DNA of 64,000 nt from Cristatella mucedo (lineage: Eukaryota > Bryozoa > Phylactolaemata > Cristatellidae). Each line of letters starts with the position of its first letter. Within the stretch, counting starts at the first letter, position 1. The stretch is from assembly GCA_009760855.2 (NCBI GenBank), contig WPIO01000037.1, positions 261,501 through 325,500 on the forward strand, read 5' to 3'. The notes beneath the pieces were generated by a model. It was given only the letters and a program-made list of their open reading frames with translations, had not been told where the DNA came from and made no database searches. This document shows positions 10,301 through 21,732 of this stretch, one piece after another. The position numbers and the translations under genes were made by a program.

Positions 10301-10589
10301 ATCGTTGTTCTCAATCGTTCAAGTAGGACATCGGGATCAAGAGTGTCAGCGACGCTATGGCCGTGACATTGCCGCTATCGTTTCTGTGTACGATGCCATT
10401 GGTTACATGGAGGAAAGCAGTTTCAGCAGAGTGCTACCTCTTGAATCTCGATCGAAACCGTTGTGCAATTTTTTTCTTCTCAGTGTGTGCTACCAGCTAT
10501 CTAGCGACAGTTTCTTCAAGAATCTTTGATAACAAGAAGAAGTTTTGGGGGTAGTTTGCAGGGATCTCTGTATCTATTCCAGACTTTTA
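10301..10589. other. Unassigned sequence
   Basis: Nothing recognised. Confidence 0.4.
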
Positions 10590-10943
10590 AAGTATACTTA
10601 ATAATAATGATGATAATAATACATTTGATAAAGCATCCTCAGAGAACTCAATCTCTTTCTAGGCACTTTACACTAGTTGCAAAGGAAGCATGATCGAATT
10701 GTCAGTGGTAGCATGCTCAATAAGCAACAAGAATAGCATGGTTAGGGGTGACATGCACAGGGTCAGCATGCAAATAAGGTTAGTGGAATCATGCACAATG
10801 TCAGAAGGCATAAGCACGTAAAGGTCGAATCACAGGGACCAACTAAATGTTGTGATAAATAGATGCCTTTTTAGGTTTTTTTAAATGTGGACAAGTCAGG
10901 AGATGTTGTGACGCAAATCTGGAGTGAGTTCCAGGCTTCGACG
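10590..10943 (-). mobile_element. L2-A LINE 3' end (5' truncated)
   Basis: Reverse-orientation tail with the AATAATAAT end, CAGAGAACTCAATCTCTTTC, TAGGCACTTTACA, GGGGTGACATGCACAGGGTC and GATAAATAGATGC. Similarity stops near GAGTTCCAGGCTTCG, inside the last ~30 codons of the element's ORF2. Confidence 0.85.
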
Positions 10944-11084
10944 TGGCTACGACTCGAATTTTTATTTTTGACGGAAAATTAACTCTACCTAGGCTTAGAC
11001 GCTTTGCTCATTTATTGTAAATGCAAAAAGTCGATGCACCTCTTTTGTATCGGCAGCATAAAGCATGAGATAGCTATTCGAGAC

Positions 11085-11190
11085 ACGAGTCCTGCAGTGA
11101 GCGATCTCTTGTTGCCCACTACAAGCTTCGGTGATAGCTTTTAGGCTCGTCTGCCGCTATACAAACGAGGCTGCTAAACCAGCTAACGAA
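11085..11190 (+). mobile_element. SINE-1 3' part
   Basis: GCAGTGAGCGATC, CCCACTACAAGC, GGTGATAGC, GCCGCTATACAAACGAGGCT followed by GCTAAACCAGCTA. The head is lost or unrecognisable. Confidence 0.65.
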
Positions 11191-11271
11191 GTAAATGACG
11201 CCAAACCCGACTGTGAAGCCAATCTGTCGACGCAGGTCCGCGGTTCTGGGCTCGCAGCATGTCGCGGCGTG

Positions 11272-12240
11272 TTAATAATAATAATAATAATATACTTGGT
11301 ATAGCGCCCTAAGATAACTCAATCTCTTTCTAGGGACTTAACATTTGCTGCAAATGAAGCACGGTCGAATAATCAGTGGTAGCATGCTGAATATACAACG
11401 AGAATAACAAGGTTAAGTTAAGTTAAGTTAAGTTAAGGGTGGCACGCACAGGGTCAGCATGTAAGTGTGGTTGGTGGCAGCATGCACACTGTCAGCACGC
11501 ATAAGCACATAAAAGTCAAATCACAGTGACCCACTAAATGCTGTCATAAATAGATGCGCTTTTAGTTTGTTTTTAAATGTGGATTTGTTTTAAAAGTAAG
11601 TTCCGGGCCGTTGGAGCATACGAACTAAAGGCACAGTCTCCAAAAGATTTGATTTGTATGAAATATGGGTAAACTGTTAGATTCCGAAAAGAGGGTGGCA
11701 CGATGCTTAGCCTGTTTGAGGAATAGATCTGATAGGTAGGCTGGAGCCAAAGAATGGAGGGACCGAAAAGTGAGTGACAAAACCTCGACGTCAATGCTTT
11801 GCTTGACTGGGTGCTAATGCAGGTCGGCGAGAAGTAGCGTGATGTGGCAACTGCGACGCTGAGGACAGACAAGCCTAGCTGCAGAGTTTTGCACCAGCTG
11901 TAAGCGCCTGATTGCACATGCCGGTAGACCAGCAAGCAGTGACTTGCAGAAGTCAAGACGGGATGTCACAAGTGCATGGACCAATTTAGATGTGGTACCC
12001 CTGTCTAAACAAGCCTCGATTTTTGCAATGTTATGTAGCTGAAAGTAGGCAGACTTGACTGTGGAGCTGATGTGGTCGTCTAATGAAAGGTCACTTTGTA
12101 ACATGACACCCAGATTTCGTGCAGACTCAACAGGTGATATGCTGGCAGAGCCGATTTTAAGCGTCAGCCTTTCCAATTTCTGAATCACACTTGGTTTGCT
12201 CATAACTAGTAAGTTGGTTTGATCACTGTTTTTGAAATCT
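11272..12240 (-). mobile_element. L2-A LINE, 3' half of a split copy
   Basis: From the AATAATAAT tail (11277) it reads antisense through the ORF2 C-terminal region. Minus-strand translation gives TNLLVMSKPSVIQKLERLTL, then ARNLGVMLQSDLSLDDHISS, then CAIRRLQLVQNSAARLVC and, after a frame change, WLQPTYQIYSSNR. This domain follows the RT palm in L2-clade LINEs. It starts exactly where the L2-B copy (12241-14489) begins; the 5' half of the same copy lies beyond it at 14490-15393. Frame breaks show it is dead. Confidence 0.85.
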
Positions 12241-14489
12241 GTTTGTAGTGCAGGTCTTCTTGATCTGCATTCAGACCCGACTGGCAGCCTCGATACCCTC
12301 ACTGATGCTATGAACATAACACCCAGGAGTGCTCTTGACAAGCATGCTCCCATTCGCTCTATCCGTGTTCGAAGTCGTGGAGATTCCTTTCAATTTACAA
12401 AAAACTCCTAAAGATGTGCCGGGTTAAGCGCAGGCTTGAACGTCGTTTCAAGAAATCGGGGCTGATGCAGATCGAGTCAATTACAAAGACTTCCTTCGAG
12501 TTTACACCCGAAAGCTTAAAAAAACCAGAGCTTCTTTTTTCATTAGAAAGCTGAATTCCTGCTAGTCGGACACTAAACAGGTTTGTAAGACAGTAAACCA
12601 TTTACTAGCCAATGCTGACAGGTCTGACTCCCCAGATATTAAGGACTCAGTCAAAAAGTTTTCAGCCTTTACTGAAAAAATTGTGCACATTCGTGCCTCT
12701 ATTAAGCCCCCTCCGACTGAAGCAATCGCGGTTCCACAACCTGTGACCTTCCTTAAAAGGTTCTCCGAGGTTTCTGCAAGCGATGTGGCTTTTCTAATAA
12801 GGTCAAGCAAAAAGAGCTCGTCTCCTGAAGACCCTATACCTTCATCTCTTTGGTCTTCACAGGCAGACCAACTTAGCCCTGCCATTACCAAGATTGTTAA
12901 TGCTTCTCTGGGAAAGGGGTCGTCCCCAAGTCCTTCAAATCGACAATCGTTAGACCCATTCTTAAAAAGCCTGGATTAAACACAGAGGTCCTAGTAAACT
13001 ACCGCCCAGTTTCCCTTCTTCATTTCTTATCAAAGATTCTTGAAAAAAATGGTTGCTAAACAGCTGGTTGAACATATTGAAAATAATGGAATGTCAGAAA
13101 CATTTCAATCAGGGTTCAAGAGGCAGCACTCCACTGAAACTGCTCTCCTCCATGTTAACAATGACATTCTACGTGGCAACGACGACGGGAATGTCACTGC
13201 CCTAGCTCTGCTAGAGCTGTCTGCTGCCTTCGACACCATTGATCACGAAGTTCTGCTTGAACGATTGAGAACAACGATCGGTCTGGCAGACGAAGCGCTG
13301 GCGTGGTTTAAATCCTACTTGTTTGATCGTGTTCAATCCGTGTCGTGTGGGGTCAGGTCTCAGACACGAGAAGGGTCACCTGTGGAGTCCCTCAAGGGTC
13401 TGTACTCGGTCCCTTGCTGTTCTCTATTTATACACAACCTCTCGGAAAAGTGATTAAGGCCCATGGAATAGGATATCGCCATCGGAATCTGCTGCGGCAA
13501 CTGAGAAACTGAATGCTTGCCTTGCCGATATTCGATCCTGGATGTCGGAAAACTTCCTGAAATTAAATGATGATAAAACCGAACTGCTGCTCTAGGACAC
13601 CCTAAGCGTGTGGCTGGATTAAAAGGCTTTGCTCTTCTAATAGGTGATGCTATTGTGCGACCATCACTACGGGCTCGAAATTTAGGTGTCGTTTTCGACA
13701 GCTGCCTCAATTTTAAAAGCTTCATTCAGAAGATTGCTTCTACAGCTAGCCATCGCGTTCGATCCCTATCCAAGATTAGGAGCTATCTTCCACAGTGGCT
13801 TGTAAAAAATTAAGGTCGCTCCTTAGTTCTGTCTAGGCTTGATTATTGTAATTTCCTTTTGGCTGGGCTGCCAAAGAAAGCTATTAGGCCACTGCAGCGG
13901 ACTATGAACATAGCTGCAAGGCTAGTCTTCAAGTCCCAGAGGTTTGAGCACGTGTTTCCTTTGCTAAAAGAGGTAGGATGGTTGCCGGTTGAGCAACGGA
14001 TACAGAGCAAAGTTCTTACGCTGACCCGCAAGGCCCGCCACGGCTTGGCTCATTCGTACCTAGCTGAACTGCGGCATCAGTTTCAGCCTGTTCGCGCCCT
14101 CAGGTTCTGTGTGGACAATAAATTAGCTGTCCCATTCCTCCGCTTAAAGACCGTTGGCGATAGAAGCTTTAGCTCTGCAGGTCCTACACTGAGGAACTCG
14201 CTTCCACAATTCTTACGCAACGACAACTACTCTCCTACTGCCGGCTATGGCACATCCTTTTCAGCGGTCCTGAGCTGCTACTTCCATGCTACTCACTACC
14301 TCAACTGCTCTCCTAACTCTGCTATGCTTCCCACTTTCTCTTTGTTGCGTGAGACGAAGTCTGTTGGCTCCCGAATGTGTACCGAAAGCCGCTTAGGCTG
14401 TGAGTGCGCTATACAAAACTCTCTTGCGTAACACACAGATGGTCTTTATGACCTTTTGTGAATTTACAGACGGAGATACATTACATTAC
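12241..14489 (+). mobile_element. L2-B LINE copy, nearly complete RT
   Basis: The + strand encodes the linker before RT (SLDTLTDAM..SALDKHAPIRSIRV), then [60 protein letters not shown] and [17 protein letters not shown], all classic L2-clade RT blocks. The GVPQGSVLG block and the YADD region are damaged by shifts near 13400-13490. Downstream come ADIRSWMSENFLKLNDDKTE, the ARNLGVVFDSCLNF domain, and the C-terminal segment PLQRTMNIAARLVFKSQRFE to PTLRNSLPQFL. The tail has CCGAATGTGTACCGAAAGCC and ends in repeated ACATT (about 14475-14489). The endonuclease is missing, so the copy is 5' truncated. Several stops make it inactive. Confidence 0.88.
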
Positions 14490-15393
14490 ATTACATCATA
14501 ATTCAATTTAAGAAAATTTGCTGCCATGTACGGATGTCATCAATACATGCAGCAAGGGAGCTGGGAAAATTCGACGTGCTGGAGGGCTGAGAGGAATGAG
14601 AGCAAAGTTACAACTGAGTGTCATCCGCATAGAAGTGAAAGCCTAGATTGTCCTTGACAATCACATCGATCTGACAATGGCCGATTTTAGGACTCGAGTA
14701 CAAACCATTTTCCAGAAAAGTATTAACAATCTTGGTAATGGCTTGGCTAAGGTTGTCTGCCAGCGAAGGCTATAGAGATGATGGCATAGGGTCTTCAGAA
14801 GACGAACTCTTTTTACCAGACCTTATTAAGGTTACCACATCGCATGCTGAAACCTCAGAAATTCGCTTAAGAAAGGTTTCGGGTTGCGATTCAGTAATTG
14901 CTTGATTCGAAGGGGGTTTCTTGGTGGCACGAATGTGCACAATCTTTTCAGTGAAGAAGGCTGCAAACTTTTCGGCCGAGTCGTTAATATCTGATGAGTG
15001 AGACATCTCAGTATTGGCCAGCAAATTGTTTACCGTCTTAAAAATCTGTTTGGTCTGACTGGCAGGACTGTAGCTTCTGAGGGGAAAAATAAGCACTGGC
15101 TTTTCTAAGCTTCCGGGTGTAGACTCAAAGGAGGTCTTTGAAATTGACTAGATCTTGATAAGACCTAGTCTTCTTAAAGCGGAGTTCAAGCCTGCACTTA
15201 ACACGGTGCATTATTTGAAGTTTTTTCGTAAGCAAAAAGGAATCTCCACGAATCTGTACACGGATGGAATTTATGGGAACGGGCTCGTCAAGGGCACTCT
15301 CAAGTGTAACGTACACTGCATCAGTTAGGGTTTCAAGGCTGCCGGGCGAGCCTGTTTGCAGATCAAGATCTGCCTGACATAGATATTTCAAAA
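14490..15393 (-). mobile_element. L2-A LINE, 5' half of a split copy
   Basis: Minus-strand reading gives a linker resembling that of L2-B (GSLETLTDAVYVTLESALDE, FAAFFTEKIVHIRATKKP, SSSSEDPMPSSL). It then jumps, after TKIVNTFLENG (about 14720), to DNLGFHFYADDTQLYL (about 14610-14660), with an intact YADD. The RT palm between these points is deleted. It continues to CIDDIRTW and FLKLN-like sequence and stops at 14490, where the antisense L2-B insertion ends. It joins logically to TNLLVM at 12240. Confidence 0.85.
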
Positions 15394-16659
15394 ATTGGGT
15401 CGCCCAAAAAATTCGGTGTGCCTCATTTGTGAGGGCTTGTCAAAAGATCTACAAAAATAAAAAAGAAATTTTGTTGTCTCACTTTTTTTCTAGTGAACCT
15501 AATGAAAGTGGTCCAGTAAAATCTTTCCATCCTAGTCTGATGGGACCATCGTACTGGGCACTGCTTGCCACGTGACCTAGCCATAGCCACTGCTAGCCAC
15601 GCAGCAGTGTCCCGTGAGATTCGGCTATTGCCTAGTGTTAAGGTTTTGCTGGACGGAAGTGGGGTAGCGATACCCGTATTTCTCACCCCGTCCAGGACGC
15701 TAGAGCGACGCTTGGTTGCCGTTTGTTAGAAGCTCGATCGCTAGTGACTGTCTGGGCCAGATTTAGCCCGTTTACAAGTAAGTTTAGGCTAATATCTAAA
15801 AGATGGCGATCATCCGTTGCAGATCGTTCGCTGAGCCCGCCGGATAATGGAGCTGCTGAAACTGCATCAGTGATTCGATCCGTGATCGATCGATCGCTGG
15901 ATTTAGTCGTTTTTTTCTGGCCCGTTTTCACTTCGCCTGAAACCACCCCCTTTCATCTCGAGAGCCGACGAGATGGCGCCGCACGTCCAAGTCGTTTCAC
16001 TTTTCGCTACTCCCAAATTTACTGGCAGATGACCTGGATTACGACGTCGTCGACCTCTCTTGGAGTTGAACGCCAAACGGAGCGTTGCGTCCACTAGTCG
16101 GGTGCGACTCTACTAGCGGCCCGAACTCGATCGCCTCTGCTCTGCTCTGCGTGCACATAATTAAGATTGAGCCCAGGAAGGGCCGCGATCTTTCCAAAGG
16201 CAGTCAATAGTTGAAAGGCTAGGGGCGCGCGCCGCTGGGAAGGGGCCACTTTCTTGGGAGTTTTCCTTCCCTGCACGCTTTCCCTCTGCGCTCTTCCTTC
16301 GACTTGGACTTTCCCGAGAAATTCTATTTGCTGAACCTTGATCCTTGAACCTCGATACCCACGAATCTTTGCAGAACGTCGATCCTGGAGAGCATTACAA
16401 ACTGACAACCAGTTTGACCTGGTTGGCGTTCGCCCCCCCCCCCGAAGCAAATGCACGGGCAGCGCTTCCTAAGTGCTCCCCCACCAATCTGCCAACGGAG
16501 CTCATTCTTCATGTACTTCGTTTCAGAGTTTCTGTCGTCATTGGAGCTAGTCCTCATTGGTGCTACTGTGCGACGCGTGCTCACGGATGGATGCTTTTAA
16601 AACGCCGAGGCAAGCTCCACTCCCCTTAGCGTTGAGCTACACCCGGGCGGCAACATTTC
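15394..16659. other. Unassigned sequence
   Basis: No family recognised. Minus-strand frames at 15423-15686 and 15683-15946 abut with a frame offset and could be remains of an unknown mobile element, but nothing diagnostic was seen. Base composition turns CpG-richer after 15800. Confidence 0.35.
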
Positions 16660-17310
16660 TCGATGGCGTTCGATTGTACATTCCGATCAGGCTCGATCCC
16701 TGTCCAGAATTAGAGGCTACTTACCGTAGTGGCTGGGAAAAAATCTTAGCGGCTCCGACCCGCACGGCTACAAAGAAAGCAGTTCGGCCCCGAAGTTGGT
16801 TATTGGTAGGCCGCTGGGGTGAGGGGGGGGGGTTAAATCCACTCAAAATAGAGTCGCGTGTCTTTTCTTGCGAGAGTAGCTGCGATGGTTTGTGGTCGAT
16901 CAATGGATGAAGATAAAAATTCTTAAGGCGATGCCTCACGGAGAAGCTGCATCAGTTTCAGCGTGACCGCGACTCGGAGTCGCAGAGCGCATGCTCTGCG
17001 ACTCCGAGTCAGTGGAGCTCATTTCCGAAACTTTCTCACGCAACTTTCTGACTCATTTCCAGAAGGCGTTGCCCGCTGCTATGTCCACACTAGTTATTTT
17101 TCCGACTGCCTCCCAACCCTGGGGACTGCCCTCTGACCCTTGCACGTTTTTCCCTTTCTCTCCGTTGAGGTGTTCGGCGAATTCTGTTGGCTCTCAAATG
17201 AGAACCGAAAGGCGCTGAAAAGGTTTTGAGGGAGCCGTAGAAAACTCGCTCTCAAAAACTCCCTCACAGTTTTCGAACCTTTGTGGATCCCCTGACAAAG
17301 ATACATACGT
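16660..17310 (+). mobile_element. L2-B LINE relic (3' part, very decayed)
   Basis: GTTCGATTGTACATTCCGATC to GGCTACTTACCGTAGTGGCT parallels 13755-13800. GAAGCTGCATCAGTTTCAGC parallels 14065-14085. CTGTTGGCTCTCAAATGAGA followed by ACCGAAAGGCGCT parallels the tail at 14355-14395, ending at GACAAAGATACAT. The hairpin at 16971-17010 lies inside it. Confidence 0.65.
16971..17010. repeat. Perfect 18-bp hairpin
   Basis: GACTCGGAGTCGCAGAGC (16971-16988) and its exact reverse complement (16993-17010) with loop GCAT. The corresponding part of the intact L2-B copy (near 14090-14210) has no such palindrome. Confidence 0.92.
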
Positions 17311-17396
17311 CTCGTAGGCGGTAGCCGATTGCCTCTTAATACTACACTAGCCAGCAACGTCGGGCAGCTGAAGTCACGCTGGGCGAATAATGTAAA

Positions 17397-17620
<224 letters not shown>

Positions 17621-19899
17621 GCATTTCTCGCCCTCTTGAAGTTAGAAGTGTCGGTAAGTGGTCGCCAGGGTACCACCTCGCTGTTAAAGCCTTCTCAGCG
17701 TCGCCTAGCGAAGCTGCTGCTGCTGCAGCCGATTGCACTCTCCTCCGCGGCGATTACCGTGTCAGTCTGCCTGAGCTGGAAAGCCTATTAACTAAAAGCC
17801 GCGTTGCCTTCGGGTTGACGCGGCCGTTGATCTGCCCCTCGAGCCGCAATTATGGGTTCCGCAGCGCTCGCTGGCGATTGCCGCGAGTCGCGCCTGAGCT
17901 CAGCCCTTTCCAGTAGCCCTCTGGACTTTGATGCGACCCGATGAGGCTACCGGCAGTAAGCCGGCCGAGCACCTGCTCCGAGCTGGCCCTGGTTCGAGAA
18001 CCTGCCGAGAACTCCGGCTCCGTGCTCCGGCGGTGGAGCGCCGCCGCCGAGCTGGACTCGCGGGGCCGTGGACTCGAGGAACGACCGCATGGCAGCATGA
18101 TCGAGGGTTCTCGGAACTTTGCAGAGCTTTGTGCGAGACAGCTCGAGATAGTGGGCGCTGCCATGCGGTCCCATTTTCGAAGCCGTACGTCGGATAAACG
18201 AAGGGCCAAGCTAAAGCATATCCGGAATTACGCTATTGCCATTGGCCGAAAATCATTTCTGCTCGGCAGTGCCTATAGTTTTGAGCGGTGCAGCAAGGCC
18301 GTGGCCAAGGGGCTTGCCGGACCTTAGTTTTAAGTTGAAGAAAGAATAATATATAAATGCAATTTAATTTATAAAAGGCATGGATGATCCGAAGGGCCGC
18401 AGTGGGAATTCAGAGAGGGAAAATTCTCCGAAGGCAGGAAATGAGCCTGCGACCTTCTGCTAGCAGAACCGATGCTTTCTGAGCAAGAGCCGCACCGGCG
18501 TCCATTTTCACCTCGACCTTGAAGGCTGGGCTGTGAAGCGCTTCGAGGCTCTGACGACTGCTGCGATGCTACACAGCCCGATCGTGGATGCAGGCAATTA
18601 AGCTCGGGGCTAAAGCGTACGGACGCGATCTTCACTACCCATGTTGCGGGGCTCGAGTCCCGAAGCTGGCAATTTTGAAGAGCCGCGCGGCAAGGTGGAG
18701 CGCTAACTGCTAAGGCTCGCACTTCTGCCGCCGCGTGAATTTAGTCTGTCGACTGAGCGGCCCGACCTTTAACCTTTGCCTTTTTTTCGCTTCCTGAAAA
18801 CGGGCGCCATAAGCGCTGAAGCAAGCTGGCTGAAATGGACGACTCGTCGCCGGCGGCCTTCGACTAATTTTTCAACGTCAAAGGTCGCCGAAGGTCAAGA
18901 GCTCCCGACGACCGCCGCACGACGTGTCGTCGCTCTTTCTTTCTTTCTTTCTAGTGCTGAGCTGCTGCCGCCGCCGCCCGCTGCCGCCGTCTGCTAGCCA
19001 CTAGATAAAGTGACTCTCGACTCTGCTGCTCGACGATTGTCGACGTTTGGGGCGAGCGGACGATGCAGCGCCTGCGGCCGTCAATTTAACTTGCGATTAA
19101 GAAAAGAAGAGTTAGAGCTGCATAGTGTTATTGTGTCCGCTCTGCAGTTTCGCTTTTCCTTCGTTCGCTAGCCTGGGGGCGTACCGAGGGGCGTACCGAG
19201 GGGCCCGGGGCGTTACACAGACAGGGCCCCATCCAAGGGACGGACCAAGGGGCGTTTTGACGGTCGGCGTGCGTCTCCAAACTATTATGGGTCGAAAAAC
19301 GTCTCAAGTTTTCACGCCACCAGTGCATGTTCCACGAATGCGCCTGCGTTCACGCTTAGCTAACAGAAGCTAGCTGCTAAACGAGGCGCAGATCGTGCTG
19401 CTGTACCCCTTCCGCCAGCCACCCCGCTTAATATATGGTAGCCCGGCAGGTCAATCGCGCATTTCCTCGTCGACTGCCGGCGCCATTGTTTGCTTTCGGG
19501 CAATCGATTGCTTCGCCGCTTGAGCGCGAGCTTGAATTAAAAAGTAAAGATGACGCAACTACGGCCGCCGTCCGTGAATGCAATTTACCCCAATACCCTC
19601 CGGTCCCGGCGGGTCCTAGGGACGTCGGAACGAAATCAATTAATACCACACGCCAGAGTCGCAGTGAAAACCATGCCGGAGCTTTTTCTCTACGACTAAT
19701 CGTGCAGATTGCGCCGCCGGAGCGGCTCTCCCATGTGCTCACCACGTGATCGCCGCACGCGATAACCTCTCGATGGCGACGATTGCACGCGATCGAGCGC
19801 CAATTCCCGCAGACGTGCACGAGAGCTGCTCCCGATCTCCCGATTCCGCACTAGCTCCCCGATCGACTATGGCGGGCTATAGACTAAGCGGTCTCGTTA
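17621..19899. other. GC-rich unassigned sequence
   Basis: No known protein seen. An open frame at 17941-18327 (+, about 128 codons, Arg/Ser-rich) overlaps two antisense frames in a CpG-rich stretch and is not supported as a gene. A TTTC run lies at 18937-18955. GCGTACCGAGGGG is tandemly duplicated near 19179-19205. Confidence 0.4.
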
Positions 19900-19978
19900 A
19901 TAATGTTGATGATAATATAAAAAATTTGCTTAGCGCCATCAGAGAACTTACGTTCTTCCAAGGGACTTGGCATATGCC
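19900..19978 (-). mobile_element. L2-type LINE/SINE tail fragment
   Basis: TTAATAATGTTGATGATAATA, TAGCGCCATCAGAGAACTTA and CAAGGGACTTGG correspond to the reversed L2 tail. Too short to assign to L2-A or SINE-2. Confidence 0.5.
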
Positions 19979-20043
19979 GTAAAGGCAGCGCGACAATCAA
20001 AGGGTCTGTCTCGCTAAAAGGTCCTTCCATTCTGCTGCTCCGG

Positions 20044-20155
20044 CATATATGTATATAAATAAAAAATATATATATATATATATATATATAAACCATATAC
20101 CATATATATATATATATATATATATGGTATATATATATATATATATATATATCCA
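20044..20155. repeat. (TA)n microsatellite
   Basis: TA runs broken by AAATAAAAAA and CCATATACCATA. Confidence 0.95.
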
Positions 20156-20231
20156 TAGCTGTACTGCTTCCTCCTTCGGCGAAGCTCTCGGCACCACTCG
20201 CTCTCGCCGCTTTACTGTGCCTGAAACCAAC

Positions 20232-20748
20232 CTTTCTAGGCACTTTACATGTGGTGCAAAGGAAGCACGATCGAATGGTGAGTGGTAGGATGCTCAATAA
20301 ACAAAAAGAATAACACGGTTTGGGGGTGACATACATTAGGTCAGCATCCAAGCTCGGTTAGTGGCAACGCGCACAGTATCAGTACGCATAAGCACATAAA
20401 TAGTATAATTAAGCAACTAAATGCTCTCATAAATAGATGCGTTTTCAGTTACTTTTAAAATGTGGTCAGGTCAGGGTATGTCGTGACGCAAGTCGGAAGT
20501 GAGCTCCAAGCTTTGGGAGAATACGAACTAAAGGCACGGTCTCCAAAGGATTTGAGGTTTGTACGAGGTATGTATAGGTAAACGATTAGATTCCGAAAAG
20601 CTGACGGTAGGATGCTTTGCCTTGTGAGTGGGAGTAGCTCTGATAGGTAGGCTGGAGCCAAAGAATGAAGGGACCTAAAAGTGAGTGACAGAACCTCAAA
20701 GTTGGTGCATTGCTTGACGAGGAGTCAGTGCAGGTCGGCGAGAAGTGG
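20232..20748 (-). mobile_element. L2-A LINE 3' end
   Basis: From CTTTCTAGGCACTTTACATG to GGTCGGCGAGAAGTGG. The minus strand encodes APAYLSELLPLTRQ, RTNLKSFGDRAFSSYSPKAW and related C-terminal residues with breaks. 5' truncated. Confidence 0.85.
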
Positions 20749-20751
20749 TAT

Positions 20752-20915
20752 ATAATTATATATATACATAATTCATTTGTATAGCGCCCCAAGAGAACTT
20801 AATCTCTATTCAGGCGCTTCACAAATGCCACCGGGCTCGAGCCCACGACCTCAGACAGACCGTGGTCGGGGGCGAGCACCTTAACCGCTGGACCAAACCA
20901 GCTCGGCAAGTGGAT
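20752..20915 (-). mobile_element. SINE-2 copy
   Basis: Reverse complement of the 33515 copy: TTCATTTGTATAGCGCCCCA then AGAGAACTTAATCTC, CAGGCGCTTCACAAATGCC, the B-box complement GGGCTCGAGCCCAC, GACCGTGGTCGGGG, and the A-box region CACCTTAACCGCTGGACCAA. It sits directly beside an L2-A end. Confidence 0.85.
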
Positions 20916-21678
20916 AGCTGCCAGCTACAACGGTCAAGTGGCGAGTTCGACGCTCACGACATATAAGCCGAGCTGAAGAGTTGTGTGCTCTTGCGTGTGA
21001 ATCGGAATACACGCTTTGCTCGGTCTGTTTGCTCGGCTTCATCACTGCAAAAGAAATGAGCGAGACAACAGCACACGGTCGCCGATTGCAGCAATGCTGA
21101 CTTGAGTGCACATTTGACGCAACAGGCCCTGGCGAATCTTGTATGTCGAATATGTTGAGGAACTTCAACAGACTGCTATTAAGTTGAGAGCTCGTCAGCG
21201 GTCACTCTTCGTCGCGGGGTGGGATTTAAGAAAAAACTGATAGGTTTGCCAGTTTGGTGGAGCGTTTGACAGACGACGAGAAAGAGAAGACCGTTGTAGC
21301 TTATTGCCTACTGTAGCTTATGGCTTATAGCTGGATACGGCGCAGGCAGCTATCCACATTCGAGCGTCGTGCTCAGCGACGCCCGAATGACGATGTGGTC
21401 TTGGGGCTGGGAGGCGTGAATAAGTTTCGAAGATAGGTCTTGCTTGGGGTTGTGAGGCGCTTTCGGCCGGAAGCGTCATTGCGGCGATGGGATGCCGACC
21501 TGTCCGGTTCGCAGCGAGGGCTCAGCTTGAGTTAAGCGTGAATACATTAGTTGAATGCCGCTTGTTGTTTACACACATTATTTGACGCCTTTTACGTAAC
21601 GCTTTACCTGCCTGCCACCTTTACCTTTACCTACTTGTCAATGGGCCGCGCATGTGTGCCCTGCCCGCGATCGCTAGC

Positions 21679-21679
<1 letters not shown>
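20916..21679. other. Unassigned sequence
   Basis: No gene recognised. A near-perfect 13-bp hairpin lies at 21357-21389 (CATTCGAGCGTCG with CGACGCCCGAATG, one mismatch, 7-base loop). Confidence 0.4.

Positions 21680-21732
<53 letters not shown>
21680..21732. repeat. (GT)n microsatellite
   Basis: About 25 uninterrupted GT units. Confidence 0.97.

Noticed and set aside
17941-18327. 128-codon frame in GC-rich DNA
   Set aside because: No recognisable domain and overlapping antisense frames; not distinguishable from chance.
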